From CAMLOF01 sp966692625 (GTDB lineage: Bacteria; Pseudomonadota; Gammaproteobacteria; Burkholderiales; Burkholderiaceae_C): 26,929 nucleotides of DNA. The notes under the pieces are model-generated. The model saw only the letters and a program-made list of their open reading frames with translations. It searched no databases and was not told where the DNA came from. How positions within the stretch are numbered: position 1 is the first letter of the stretch; each line of letters opens with the position of its first letter. The position numbers were made by a program, and so were the translations under genes. Below, piece by piece: positions 5,441 to 12,867 of this stretch. The stretch covers positions 1 through 26,929 of the forward strand of contig CBKZAG010000021.1 in NCBI GenBank assembly GCA_966692625.1, read 5' to 3'.

Positions 5441-8110
5441 TCAGTGCCCTAGGGGCTGCAGTAGCAGCTCCACTTCACGCAGTTCCGGGTCTTCTGGATG
5501 GGGTTTCACCGTGAAGCCCAAATCGCGGGCCAGCGCGAGCATGCCCTTGTTTTCGCGCAGGATGGTGCCGACGATGCGCCGGGTGCCGTGGGAGCGCAGA
5601 TAGGCGATCAGCTTGTCCATGAGCAGCCGGCCCAGGCCGTGCCCTTTCATGTCGGAACGCACCATCACGCCGAACTCGGCACTGTCGTTGTCGGGGTCGC
5701 AAATGCCGCGCACCACACCCACGGTTTCCTCGCCGTTGGCTGTGGGCAGCGTGGCCACGAAGGCCATCTCGCGTTCGTAATCGATCTGTGTCAGCCGCGC
5801 CAGTTCGCTGTGCTCAATGCTACGGCGGCTGTAGAAGATGCGCATGCGGATGTCTTCGGGGTCCATGCATTCGATGAATGCGCGGTGCAGGGGTTCGTCC
5901 TCGGGGCGGATGGGGCGCACCGTGAGGGTGGTGCGACCGCCATCCCAGGGGTGGGCGCAGGTGAGTTCCTGCGGGTAGGGTCGGATGGCAAAGCGTTCCG
6001 CGCCGCTGGGGCAGCTTCGGCTCACACGCACGCGGGCGTCCAGCGCCACGGCTTCCTGGTCGTTGACCAGCAGCGGGTTGATGTCGAGTTCGGCGATTTC
6101 GGGCACATCGGCCAGCAGCTGTGAAATGGCCACCAGGGTGCAGGTGATGGCGTCCATGCGCGCGGGCGGCACGTCGCGGTAACCGCGCAGAAGTTTGGCG
6201 ATGCGGGTGCGTTCGACCAGTGCTTCCGCCAGTGACGTGTTCAGCGGTGGCAGCGCGAGCGCGCGGTCAGCCACCACCTCTACCGAGGTGCCGCCTTGCC
6301 CGAACAGGATCACCGGGCCAAACAGCGGGTCCACGCTGGCGCCGACGATCAGCTCGTGCGCGTTCTTCAGGCGCACCATGGGTTGGACGGTGAAGCCGTC
6401 GATCCGCGCGTGCGGCATGCGTTCGGCCACGCGGTCGAGCATGGCTTGGGCCGCCTGTTGCACCTCGGCGGCGTTGTGCAGGTTCAGGCGCACGCCCCCC
6501 ACGTCGGACTTGTGGCTGATGTCATGCGACAGGATCTTGATGACCACGGGGTAGCCCAGCGTCTCGGCGGCGTAAACCACGGCGGGTGGTTCTGGGCGTA
6601 CCACGCGGGTGGGCGTAACGGGCACACCCGCCAGCCGCAGCAACTCCTTGGCTTCGGGTTCGGTCAGGATCTCGCGGCCGTCGGCCAGCACGGACTGCAC
6701 CAGTTCGCGGATGGCGGTCAAGTCCACGCTGCCGTTGAGCGTGTTGGCAACAGGCGTCTCCATCAGTTCCGCCTGGTGACGGTGGTACTGGCGCAGGAAG
6801 GAAAAGGCGCGCACCGCTTCCTCGGGCGTGTCGTAGTCGGGCACACCGCCGGCGCGGAAGATGGCGCGGGCCTCGGCCACGGCGCTGTGGCCCAGCCAGC
6901 TGCCCAGCACGCGGGGCGGCTTTTCGCTCGCCAGTGGCAGCAGGGCCTGGGCAATGTCGGTGCTGGGCACGATGGCGGTGGGCGCCTGTACGAAGAGGAT
7001 GGCGCTGTCGCGGTCCTGGCGCAGCACCTTCAATGCGTCCACATAACGCTGCGCTGGGGCATCGCCGATGATGTCCACCGGGTTGCCGCGAGACCAGTTG
7101 CCGGGCAGCACAGCATCGAGTTGTTCCACCAGGCCGGGGCTCAGCGTGGCCAGTTCCACACCCGCAAATGCGGCAGCATCGGCGGCCATCACCCCGGCGC
7201 CGCCGCCGTTGGTCAGCACGATGAGTTTTTCGCTGCGGTTGTCGCGGAAGCGGGCCAGCAGTTCGGCGGCGGTGAACAGGTGCTGCAGCGTGAACACACG
7301 CAGCATGCCCGCGCGGGAAATGGCCGCGTCGAACACCTCGTCTGACCCCGCCAGCGCACCGGTGTGCGAGGCGGCAGCCTTCTGCCCCTGCACGGACCGC
7401 CCGGCCTTCACCACGATCACGGGCTTGTTGCGCGCCGCCGCCCGCGCTGCAGACATGAATTTGCGCGGCGCCTCGATCGATTCGATATAGAGCAGGATGG
7501 CGCGGGTGCGCGGGTCGCTGCCCAGGAAGTCCAGCATGTCGCCAAAGTCCACGTCGGCGTGTTCGCCCAGCGACACGAAGTGCGAAAAGCCGATGTTGCG
7601 CGAGTTGGCCCAGTCGAGCATGGCCGTGACCAAGGCGCCGGACTGCGAGACGAAGGCCAACTGGCCCGGAGCCGCGTTGGCGTGGGCGAAGCTGGCGTTC
7701 AGGCCCAGGTGCGGCACCAACATGCCGATGCAGTTGGGCCCCAGGATGCGAAGGGTGTGACGCCGGGCGGCGTCCAGCATGGCCTGCTTCTGGTGCTTGT
7801 CCAGGCCGGCCGTCACCACCACGGCAGCTTTGGTGCCACGTTCACCCAGCTCCGAAATCAGGCCGGGCACGGTTGATGGCGGGGTGCAGATGACGGCCAA
7901 CTGGGGTGCATGGGGTAACGCGGCCACGTTGCCATAGACCGTGTGTTCACCCAGTTGCTTGAGGCGCGGGTTCACCGGGTACAGCTGGCCTTTGAACCCC
8001 GCCGACAGGTTGCGCCAGACGGTGGCACCGACACTGGCGGGGCGGTCAGATGCACCGAAGATCGCCACGCTGGCGGGGGAGAACAGGGACTCCAGGTTGC
8101 GGATGCTCAT
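5441..8110 (-). CDS. ADP-forming acyl-CoA synthetase-like / GNAT acetyltransferase fusion (Pat-type)
   Basis: The 889-residue protein has an N-terminal CoA-binding Rossmann domain (motif VAIFGASDRPASVG near 16-28), a succinyl-CoA-ligase-like flavodoxin domain, an ATP-grasp domain, and a C-terminal GNAT domain (from about residue 730) with the acetyl-CoA motif RSDMKGHGLGRLLM. Order and length match the protein lysine acetyltransferase Pat/PatZ family, which acetylates and inactivates acetyl-CoA synthetase and other enzymes. SHTGALAGSD contains His249, at the position of the phospho-histidine of active ADP-forming synthetases. The start at 8110 overlaps the stop of the DUF502 gene as ATGA, so translation is probably coupled. 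Whether the synthetase half is active is not settled by sequence. Confidence 0.9.
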   Translation of the reverse strand: MSIRNLESLFSPASVAIFGASDRPASVGATVWRNLSAGFKGQLYPVNPRLKQLGEHTVYGNVAALPHAPQLAVICTPPSTVPGLISELGERGTKAAVVVTAGLDKHQKQAMLDAARRHTLRILGPNCIGMLVPHLGLNASFAHANAAPGQLAFVSQSGALVTAMLDWANSRNIGFSHFVSLGEHADVDFGDMLDFLGSDPRTRAILLYIESIEAPRKFMSAARAAARNKPVIVVKAGRSVQGQKAAASHTGALAGSDEVFDAAISRAGMLRVFTLQHLFTAAELLARFRDNRSEKLIVLTNGGGAGVMAADAAAFAGVELATLSPGLVEQLDAVLPGNWSRGNPVDIIGDAPAQRYVDALKVLRQDRDSAILFVQAPTAIVPSTDIAQALLPLASEKPPRVLGSWLGHSAVAEARAIFRAGGVPDYDTPEEAVRAFSFLRQYHRHQAELMETPVANTLNGSVDLTAIRELVQSVLADGREILTEPEAKELLRLAGVPVTPTRVVRPEPPAVVYAAETLGYPVVIKILSHDISHKSDVGGVRLNLHNAAEVQQAAQAMLDRVAERMPHARIDGFTVQPMVRLKNAHELIVGASVDPLFGPVILFGQGGTSVEVVADRALALPPLNTSLAEALVERTRIAKLLRGYRDVPPARMDAITCTLVAISQLLADVPEIAELDINPLLVNDQEAVALDARVRVSRSCPSGAERFAIRPYPQELTCAHPWDGGRTTLTVRPIRPEDEPLHRAFIECMDPEDIRMRIFYSRRSIEHSELARLTQIDYEREMAFVATLPTANGEETVGVVRGICDPDNDSAEFGVMVRSDMKGHGLGRLLMDKLIAYLRSHGTRRIVGTILRENKGMLALARDLGFTVKPHPEDPELREVELLLQPLGH

Positions 8111-8700
8111 GTCGGCTTTCTTCCTGCCATCCAGGCGATGAGCGAGGAACGCATGGCTTCTTCCACGGACATGTCTATGGGCGTGACCCATTCACGCGGC
8201 ACGAAGACGGTGTAGCCGCCGATCATGTAACCCATGGGCAGGTACACCGCCACGCGGTCACCGGGCAGAAAACCCTGCGGCAGCCCTTGCATGTGGTTGC
8301 GCGTCACCAGTCCTACAACCTCCAGCGCGTGATCCGGCATGCGCAGAATCACCACCTGTTGTGCAGTGTCTTCCTTGTGGTGGGGGGAGAAGTAGTCCGC
8401 AAAGCTCTTGAGCGATGAATAGATGCTCTTGACGACTGGAATGTTGGTGAAAGGCATCTCCACCCACGACAGCAATTTGGCCGTGACACGCTGCGAGATC
8501 AGCATGCCCAACAGCACGATGCCCGCCGCCGTGAGCAGCAGCCCCAGGCCTGGAATGTAGAAGTCGCCCACCACCGGGCGGATCAACTGCCGCGCCACCG
8601 TTTCGGACCACGCCACCAGCGTGTAGAGCAGGTAGACCGTCAGCCCCAGGGGCAGGATGGCGACGAGGCCTCGGAGAAAATACTGTGACAGGCGTTTCAT
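8107..8700 (-). CDS. DUF502 family membrane protein
   Basis: The 197-residue protein begins with LRGLVAILPLGLTVYLLYTLV (first membrane segment about 8-29), has a second segment at about 50-70, and carries the family motifs FTNIPVVKSIYSSLKSF and YLPMGYMIGGYTVFVPRE. These are typical of DUF502 proteins, which have two membrane passes and a larger soluble C-terminal part. Molecular function is unknown. The stop codon overlaps the ATG of the Pat-type gene by four bases, indicating one transcript and linked translation. It is divergent from the small membrane protein starting at 8836. Confidence 0.88.
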   Translation of the reverse strand: MKRLSQYFLRGLVAILPLGLTVYLLYTLVAWSETVARQLIRPVVGDFYIPGLGLLLTAAGIVLLGMLISQRVTAKLLSWVEMPFTNIPVVKSIYSSLKSFADYFSPHHKEDTAQQVVILRMPDHALEVVGLVTRNHMQGLPQGFLPGDRVAVYLPMGYMIGGYTVFVPREWVTPIDMSVEEAMRSSLIAWMAGRKPT

Positions 8701-8835
8701 GGGGCTTTTGCGGTATGGGGCAGGTTCCAGCAGGTGATGCGGGGAGCGTGAAAGTCTTGTGTAATGGCTGATTGTGCTTGATGGCGTGCTTTTGCCGCGC
8801 TGGAACTATGGCCCTGCGAGGGGGCTCCATCACAG

Positions 8836-9195
8836 ATGAACGAAATTCTGCGGTTTTTCTCGGGTTTGCTGGCTGCCGTGGTGCGTGTCGCGCTTTGGCT
8901 GGTGACGGCTGTGCTGGCCCTGGGGTTGCTGGCGCTGGCGCTGGTCTTGCTGCTGATGGGCATGCTGTGGGCGCTGGTGCGCGGGCGCAAGCCTGAGGCG
9001 CCCGTCTTTGTGGGGCGTTTCCGTCAATTCACCAGCCAGCGGGTGTGGCCCGGCGGCGCACCCTGGCACACCAGTGCCAGGGCAGAAGCGCAGGACGTGG
9101 TGGATGTGGAAGTGCGGGAAGTCGCACCGGGAGGCGAACCGCGTGACGCGCGCCCGGGTTCCCCTGGCGCCCTGGAGGACCGCCGCGGCGATTGA
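8836..9195 (+). CDS. Small membrane protein of unknown function
   Basis: The 119-residue protein has a long hydrophobic N-terminal region (about 8-47: Leu/Val/Ala-rich, one long or two tightly spaced membrane helices), followed by RGRKPEAPVF and a soluble, Arg-, Pro- and Gly-rich C-terminus ending EDRRGD. A G-rich stretch upstream is a plausible ribosome-binding site. I do not recognise a named family. It is divergent from the DUF502 gene (135 bp between starts) and convergent with rsmI (5 bp between stops). Codon use and GC resemble its neighbours. Confidence 0.65.
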   Translation: MNEILRFFSGLLAAVVRVALWLVTAVLALGLLALALVLLLMGMLWALVRGRKPEAPVFVGRFRQFTSQRVWPGGAPWHTSARAEAQDVVDVEVREVAPGGEPRDARPGSPGALEDRRGD

Positions 9196-9200
9196 GCGGA

Positions 9201-10121
9201 TCAGCCGTTTTTCATGGCCAGGGCTGCCTGGTAAAGCTGGTTCTTCGCTTCGCCGGTGATGTCGGCGCACAGTTTTGCTGCTGACTTCACCGGCAACTCG
9301 GCCAGCAGCAGCTTCAATACACGCAGCGTTTCGGGCGATGGGCCATCGTGTGCATCTGCGTGCGCGGCCAGGGGGTGCAGCACCAAGGCAAACTCGCCCT
9401 TGAGGCGGTGAGCGTCCGCTGCCAGCCAGGCGCTCAGCCCGTCGCAACGCAGGGTCACGATGTTTTCGAACTGCTTGGTGAGTTCACGCCCCAGCGTTAC
9501 CCGTCGCTCGCCCATTTCGGCCAGATCCTGGGCCAGGGCCGCAATGCGGTGAGGGGCTTCCAGAAGCACGCATGCGTGCGCTTGCTGGGCCAGGCGCCGC
9601 AGGGCCTGGGTGCGATCATTGCCCTTCGACGGCAGGAAGCCCGTGAACTCGAAGGCCACGCCATCCACGGGGGGCAGGCCTGCCACACTCACCAGGGTGG
9701 TGATGCTGCTGGCGCCGGGCAAAGGAACGCAGCGCAGGCCGGCAGCGTTCACCGCCGCGCACAGCCGCGCGCCCGGATCGCTCACGCCGGGCGTGCCTGC
9801 GTCGCTCACGTAGGCCACGCGTTCGCCGCTTTGCAGCCGCTCCAGCACGCTGGCCGCTGCTTCCGCCTCGTTGTGCTGGTGCACCGCCAGCAAGGGTTTG
9901 TGCAGGCCATAGGCCTGGAGCAGGGTTGCGGTGTGGCGGGTGTCTTCGCAAGCCACGGTGTCCACCAGGCTCAGCGCGTGCAGTGCGCGCAATGTGATGT
10001 CTGCCAGGTTGCCAATGGGCGTGGCCACCACGTACAGCGCACCGCCCGGATAATGTTGCGGACCGGCCGCGTCTTGGGCTGCGGCCAGTGCCGTTTGAAA
10101 AGAAGGGTTCACGGTGACCAT
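9201..10121 (-). CDS. rsmI: 16S rRNA (cytidine1402-2'-O)-methyltransferase
   Basis: The 306-residue protein has the tetrapyrrole-methylase fold of RsmI: VVATPIGNLADITLRAL (31-47), the CEDTRHT motif (58-64), VSDAGTPGVSDPG, and LPGASS. It 2'-O-methylates C1402 of 16S rRNA with S-adenosylmethionine and so tunes the ribosomal P site. The start at ATG 10121 is chosen because MVTVNPSF followed by GGALYVVATP matches close relatives; the frame is open 24 codons further but that part is inside yraN. No good ribosome-binding site is visible; GTG 10112 is an alternative. It is divergent from yraN, and the two starts overlap by 8 bp, so the promoters must lie within the opposing genes. Confidence 0.92.
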   Translation of the reverse strand: MVTVNPSFQTALAAAQDAAGPQHYPGGALYVVATPIGNLADITLRALHALSLVDTVACEDTRHTATLLQAYGLHKPLLAVHQHNEAEAAASVLERLQSGERVAYVSDAGTPGVSDPGARLCAAVNAAGLRCVPLPGASSITTLVSVAGLPPVDGVAFEFTGFLPSKGNDRTQALRRLAQQAHACVLLEAPHRIAALAQDLAEMGERRVTLGRELTKQFENIVTLRCDGLSAWLAADAHRLKGEFALVLHPLAAHADAHDGPSPETLRVLKLLLAELPVKSAAKLCADITGEAKNQLYQAALAMKNG

Positions 10122-10569
10122 CCAGAAACAGGGAGCGCCCGCCAGGGCAAGGGCCGTGGCGGCCCAGGGTGCCGCCACGCGCGTTACCACCAAGCAGTTG
10201 GGCGATGCCGCCGAGCATGCCGCCCAGAGTCATTTGCAACAAAAGGGCATGCGCCTGTTGCAGCGCAACTTCCGCACACCCGGGCGCGGCGGTGGCGAGA
10301 TTGACCTGATTATGCGGGACACCGATGGCACGCTTGTGTTCGTGGAGGTGCGCCAGCGCAGCAGCGCCGGGCATGGTGGCGCAGGCGGCAGCATAGGGGT
10401 GGCCAAGCAGCGACGCATCGTGTTTGCCGCGCGCCATTACCTGGCACGCCTGCCGGTGACGCCGCCGTGCCGGTTCGATGTGGTGCTGGTACATGGGCGC
10501 GCGGACGGGGGCGAGCGCCCCGAGGTGGAGTGGCTGCCCGGGGCGTTCGATGCCTCCGGCTGGGCCTGA
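10114..10569 (+). CDS. yraN: YraN/UPF0102 family nuclease-like protein
   Basis: The 151-residue product has the UPF0102 core: QLGDAAEHAA (28-37), RNFRTPGRGGGEIDLIMRD (51-69) and TLVFVEVRQRSS (73-84). Glu62, Asp64 and Glu78 form the PD-(D/E)xK-like nuclease signature, with Arg80 where many nucleases have Lys. Family members are assumed to act on DNA, but the cellular substrate is not established. GTG at 10114 with AGAAGGG six bases upstream is a good start, although the first ~24 residues are Ala/Arg-rich and poorly conserved in type. It leads the yraN-diaA-dolP group found beside rsmI in many proteobacteria; lpoA, which precedes yraN in Escherichia coli, is absent here. Confidence 0.88.
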   Translation: MTIQKQGAPARARAVAAQGAATRVTTKQLGDAAEHAAQSHLQQKGMRLLQRNFRTPGRGGGEIDLIMRDTDGTLVFVEVRQRSSAGHGGAGGSIGVAKQRRIVFAARHYLARLPVTPPCRFDVVLVHGRADGGERPEVEWLPGAFDASGWA

Positions 10570-10597
10570 CGTGCCCGCAGTTCCCTCGGGGCACAGG

Positions 10598-10603
10598 TAT
10601 GAT
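10598..10603 (+). promoter_or_regulatory. Possible -10 box directly upstream of diaA
   Basis: TATGAT ends eight bases before the diaA ATG. No convincing -35 hexamer or Shine-Dalgarno sequence accompanies it. If active, transcription would start at or within two bases of the ATG, giving a leaderless mRNA. Confidence 0.35.
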
Positions 10604-10611
10604 TTCGGCCC

Positions 10612-11220
10612 ATGCTCCTGCAACGCATTCAACAGCATTTCATCGACAGCGCCGATCTGAAGTACCAGTGCGCGCAAAGTGTGGCACCAGCGGTCGAATC
10701 TGCCGTAGGCGCCGTGCTCACCTCGCTCACCAGTGGCGGGCGCATTCTGGCTTGCGGCACCGGGGCCTCCGCGGGGCTGGTGCAGGCCTTCGTGGCGTAT
10801 TTTGTGGGCCGCTTCGAACGTGACCGCCCTGAGCTTGCGGCTTTTGCGCTGGGCGCCAACGTGGCAGCCCTCACGGGGCTGTACAACACCTTCGAGGCGC
10901 GTGCCGTCTTTGGCCGCCAGGTGCGTGCCCTTGGCCAGCCGGGGGACGTGTTACTCGTCGTTACAACGCAGCCGCAGTCCCCTGAGATACTGGGTGCCGT
11001 TGAAGCCGCGCATGAGCGCGAGATGGTGGTGGTGGCCATGTGTGGCGCCAAGCCAGGCCCGCTCGGCCAGATGGTGAAGGACACCGACGTGCTGATCGGC
11101 GTTCCCAGCGAGCGAGCCCCCTTGGTACAGGAAATCCATCAACTCACGCTGCACTGCATTTGTGACGGGGTTGACGTCCAGTTGTTGGGCGAAGACCCGG
11201 AACCGGAGATCGAACCATGA
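10612..11220 (+). CDS. diaA: SIS-domain protein, DiaA-like (phosphoheptose isomerase family)
   Basis: The 202-residue protein is a single SIS domain with the sugar-phosphate-binding loop at GGRILACGTGASAG (42-55) and FVGRFERDRPELAAFAL after it. Length and sequence resemble both GmhA (sedoheptulose-7-phosphate isomerase) and DiaA, the tetrameric factor that binds DnaA and promotes timely replication initiation. I prefer DiaA because of its place between yraN and dolP, as in Escherichia coli; no lipopolysaccharide heptose genes are nearby. The final TGA overlaps the ATG of dolP (ATGA), so the two are translationally coupled. No clear Shine-Dalgarno sequence precedes the ATG. Confidence 0.85.
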   Translation: MLLQRIQQHFIDSADLKYQCAQSVAPAVESAVGAVLTSLTSGGRILACGTGASAGLVQAFVAYFVGRFERDRPELAAFALGANVAALTGLYNTFEARAVFGRQVRALGQPGDVLLVVTTQPQSPEILGAVEAAHEREMVVVAMCGAKPGPLGQMVKDTDVLIGVPSERAPLVQEIHQLTLHCICDGVDVQLLGEDPEPEIEP

Positions 11221-11867
11221 CATACAAAATGCCTTCTGTTTTTCGTCCTGTTGCCGCCCTGTTGGGGGCAGCCGCCCTGGTGGGTGCACTGAGCGGTTGT
11301 GCGCCGCTGGTGGTGGGCGCTGTGGGCACGGGCGTGCTGGTGGCCACCGACCGCCGCACCTCGGGCGCCCAACTGGAGGACCAGGGCATTGAGTTGCGTG
11401 CAGCTTCCCGCCTGCGCGATCAATTCGGCGACCGCGCGCGCGTGGTGGTGACCAGTTTCAACCGCCGTGTTCTGCTGACCGGCGAGGTGCCCAGCGAGGC
11501 GGACCGTGCTGCTGCGGTGCGTATCGTCACGGGGGTGGAGAACGTGCGCGAGATCGTTGACGAACTGGCTGTGATGTCTTCGCCGTCGTTCACGGCACGC
11601 TCGTCGGATGCGCTGGTGACGGCGCGTGTGAAGGCTGCGATGGTGGACGCGAAGGACCTGCAGGCGATGGCCGTGAAGGTGTTGACCGAGCGTGGCACCA
11701 CTTACCTGTTGGGCCGCGTCACCCAGCGCGAGGCGGACCGTGCCACCGACATCACCCGCAGCATTCCGGGGGTGCAGCGGGTGGTCAGGGTGTTCGAGAT
11801 CATCACCGACGAAGAGCTGCAGCGCATGCAGCCCGCGCCCGCGAACGGGACCCCTGCCGCCAAGTGA
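11217..11867 (+). CDS. dolP: BON-domain outer-membrane lipoprotein
   Basis: The 216-residue protein has a lipoprotein signal with lipobox LSGC (Cys28), followed by APLVVGAVGTGVLVATDRRT and two BON domains at about 58-118 and 129-196. This is the exact architecture of DolP (YraP), an outer-membrane lipoprotein that binds anionic phospholipid and supports envelope integrity and the BAM complex. The C-terminus is a short Pro/Ala tail. It overlaps diaA by four bases and is the last gene of the rightward cluster; the GC-hairpin repeat at 11884 follows the stop codon after 16 bp. Confidence 0.92.
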   Translation: MTYKMPSVFRPVAALLGAAALVGALSGCAPLVVGAVGTGVLVATDRRTSGAQLEDQGIELRAASRLRDQFGDRARVVVTSFNRRVLLTGEVPSEADRAAAVRIVTGVENVREIVDELAVMSSPSFTARSSDALVTARVKAAMVDAKDLQAMAVKVLTERGTTYLLGRVTQREADRATDITRSIPGVQRVVRVFEIITDEELQRMQPAPANGTPAAK

Positions 11868-11883
11868 GCGGCGAAGTGCATGC

Positions 11884-11945
11884 GCCCCTACGCTTCGCTG
11901 CCCCCCCGAGGGGGCCTTCGTCGCCTTGGGACGGCCCGGCGGCGC
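11884..11945. repeat. GC-hairpin intergenic repeat, copy 1
   Basis: This ~62-bp element contains ACGCTTCGCTGCCCCC, a CCCCC-GAG-GGGGG hairpin, TTCGTCGCCTTGGG and CGGCCCGGCGGCG. It is nearly identical to 15816-15874. It lies between the convergent dolP and the leftward dehydrogenase gene and reaches the dehydrogenase stop codon exactly. Similar elements are common between genes in Comamonadaceae (from memory). It may end transcription from both sides. Confidence 0.75.
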
Positions 11946-12857
11946 TCAGCGCAGGCGCTTGATCAGACTGGACGTGTCCCAGCGGCCGCCATCCATGCGC
12001 TGCACGTCGGCGTAGAACTGGTCTACCAGGGCAGTGACGGGCAGGCGTGAGCCGTTGCGCTTGGCCTCGTCCAGCACCAGTCCCAGGTCCTTGCGCATCC
12101 AGTCCACGGCAAAGCCGAAGTTGAACTGGTCGGCCACCATGGTCTTGCCACGGTTGTCCATCTGCCAACTCTGTGCAGCGCCTTTGCCGATCACGTCCAG
12201 CACCAGATTCATGTCCAGTCCGGCGTTCTGGCCAAAGGCAATGGCTTCGCTCAGGCCCTGCACCAAGCCAGCGATGCAGATCTGGTTGACCATCTTGGCG
12301 AGTTGACCGGCCCCGGCTTCGCCAATGTGGGTGAAGGCTCGTGAAAAGGCCATGGCCACCGGGCGCGCGCGCTCGAATGCGGGGGCGTCGCCGCCACACA
12401 TGACCGTGAGCATGCCGTTTTGCGCACCAGCCTGGCCGCCCGAAACGGGTGCGTCGATGAAATGCAAGCTGTGCGCCCGGGCCGTGGCGTACAGTTCGCG
12501 CGCCACGTTGGCTGACGCGGTGGTATGGTCCACGAAGACGGTGTTGGGCCGCATGCCAGCAAAGGCGCCATCATCACCCAGCACCACGGAGCGCAGGTGG
12601 TCGTCGTTGCCCACGCAGCAGAACACGATGTCGGCGCTGGCGGCCGCCTCACGCGGCGAGGCAGCCATGTCTACCTTGTGTTGGGCAAATTCCTTTGCAA
12701 AGGCTTGCGCTTTGGCGGCACTGCGGTTGTAGACCGTGACCTGGTGCCCCGCAAGAGCAAGGTGACCCGCCATGGGGTAGCCCATGACGCCCAGGCCCAG
12801 GAAGGCGACGCGAATGGAAGGTGTGGTTTCGTAAGTCTTCGGGTTCAGGCTGCTCAT
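11946..12857 (-). CDS. Beta-hydroxyacid dehydrogenase (3-hydroxyisobutyrate dehydrogenase / tartronate semialdehyde reductase family)
   Basis: The 303-residue protein has the nucleotide motif FLGLGVMGYPMAGHLA (19-34), with Asn44-Arg45 after strand two, which favours NADP. The substrate motif is DAPVSGGQAGAQNGML (135-150) and the catalytic Lys188-Asn191 lie in GQLAKMVNQ. Members reduce or oxidise short 3-hydroxyacids such as 3-hydroxyisobutyrate, tartronate semialdehyde or succinate semialdehyde; sequence alone does not tell which. The start at 12857 is only 10 bp after the pilU stop on the same strand, so it may be read from the pilTU transcript although its function is unrelated. Its stop codon is abutted by the GC-hairpin repeat. 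Confidence 0.9.
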   Translation of the reverse strand: MSSLNPKTYETTPSIRVAFLGLGVMGYPMAGHLALAGHQVTVYNRSAAKAQAFAKEFAQHKVDMAASPREAAASADIVFCCVGNDDHLRSVVLGDDGAFAGMRPNTVFVDHTTASANVARELYATARAHSLHFIDAPVSGGQAGAQNGMLTVMCGGDAPAFERARPVAMAFSRAFTHIGEAGAGQLAKMVNQICIAGLVQGLSEAIAFGQNAGLDMNLVLDVIGKGAAQSWQMDNRGKTMVADQFNFGFAVDWMRKDLGLVLDEAKRNGSRLPVTALVDQFYADVQRMDGGRWDTSSLIKRLR

Positions 12858-12867
12858 GCGTCGGGTT

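Noticed and set aside
10612..11220. Assignment of the SIS protein as phosphoheptose isomerase GmhA
   Set aside because: Sequence cannot separate it from DiaA, but the yraN-diaA-dolP order and lack of heptose genes favour DiaA.
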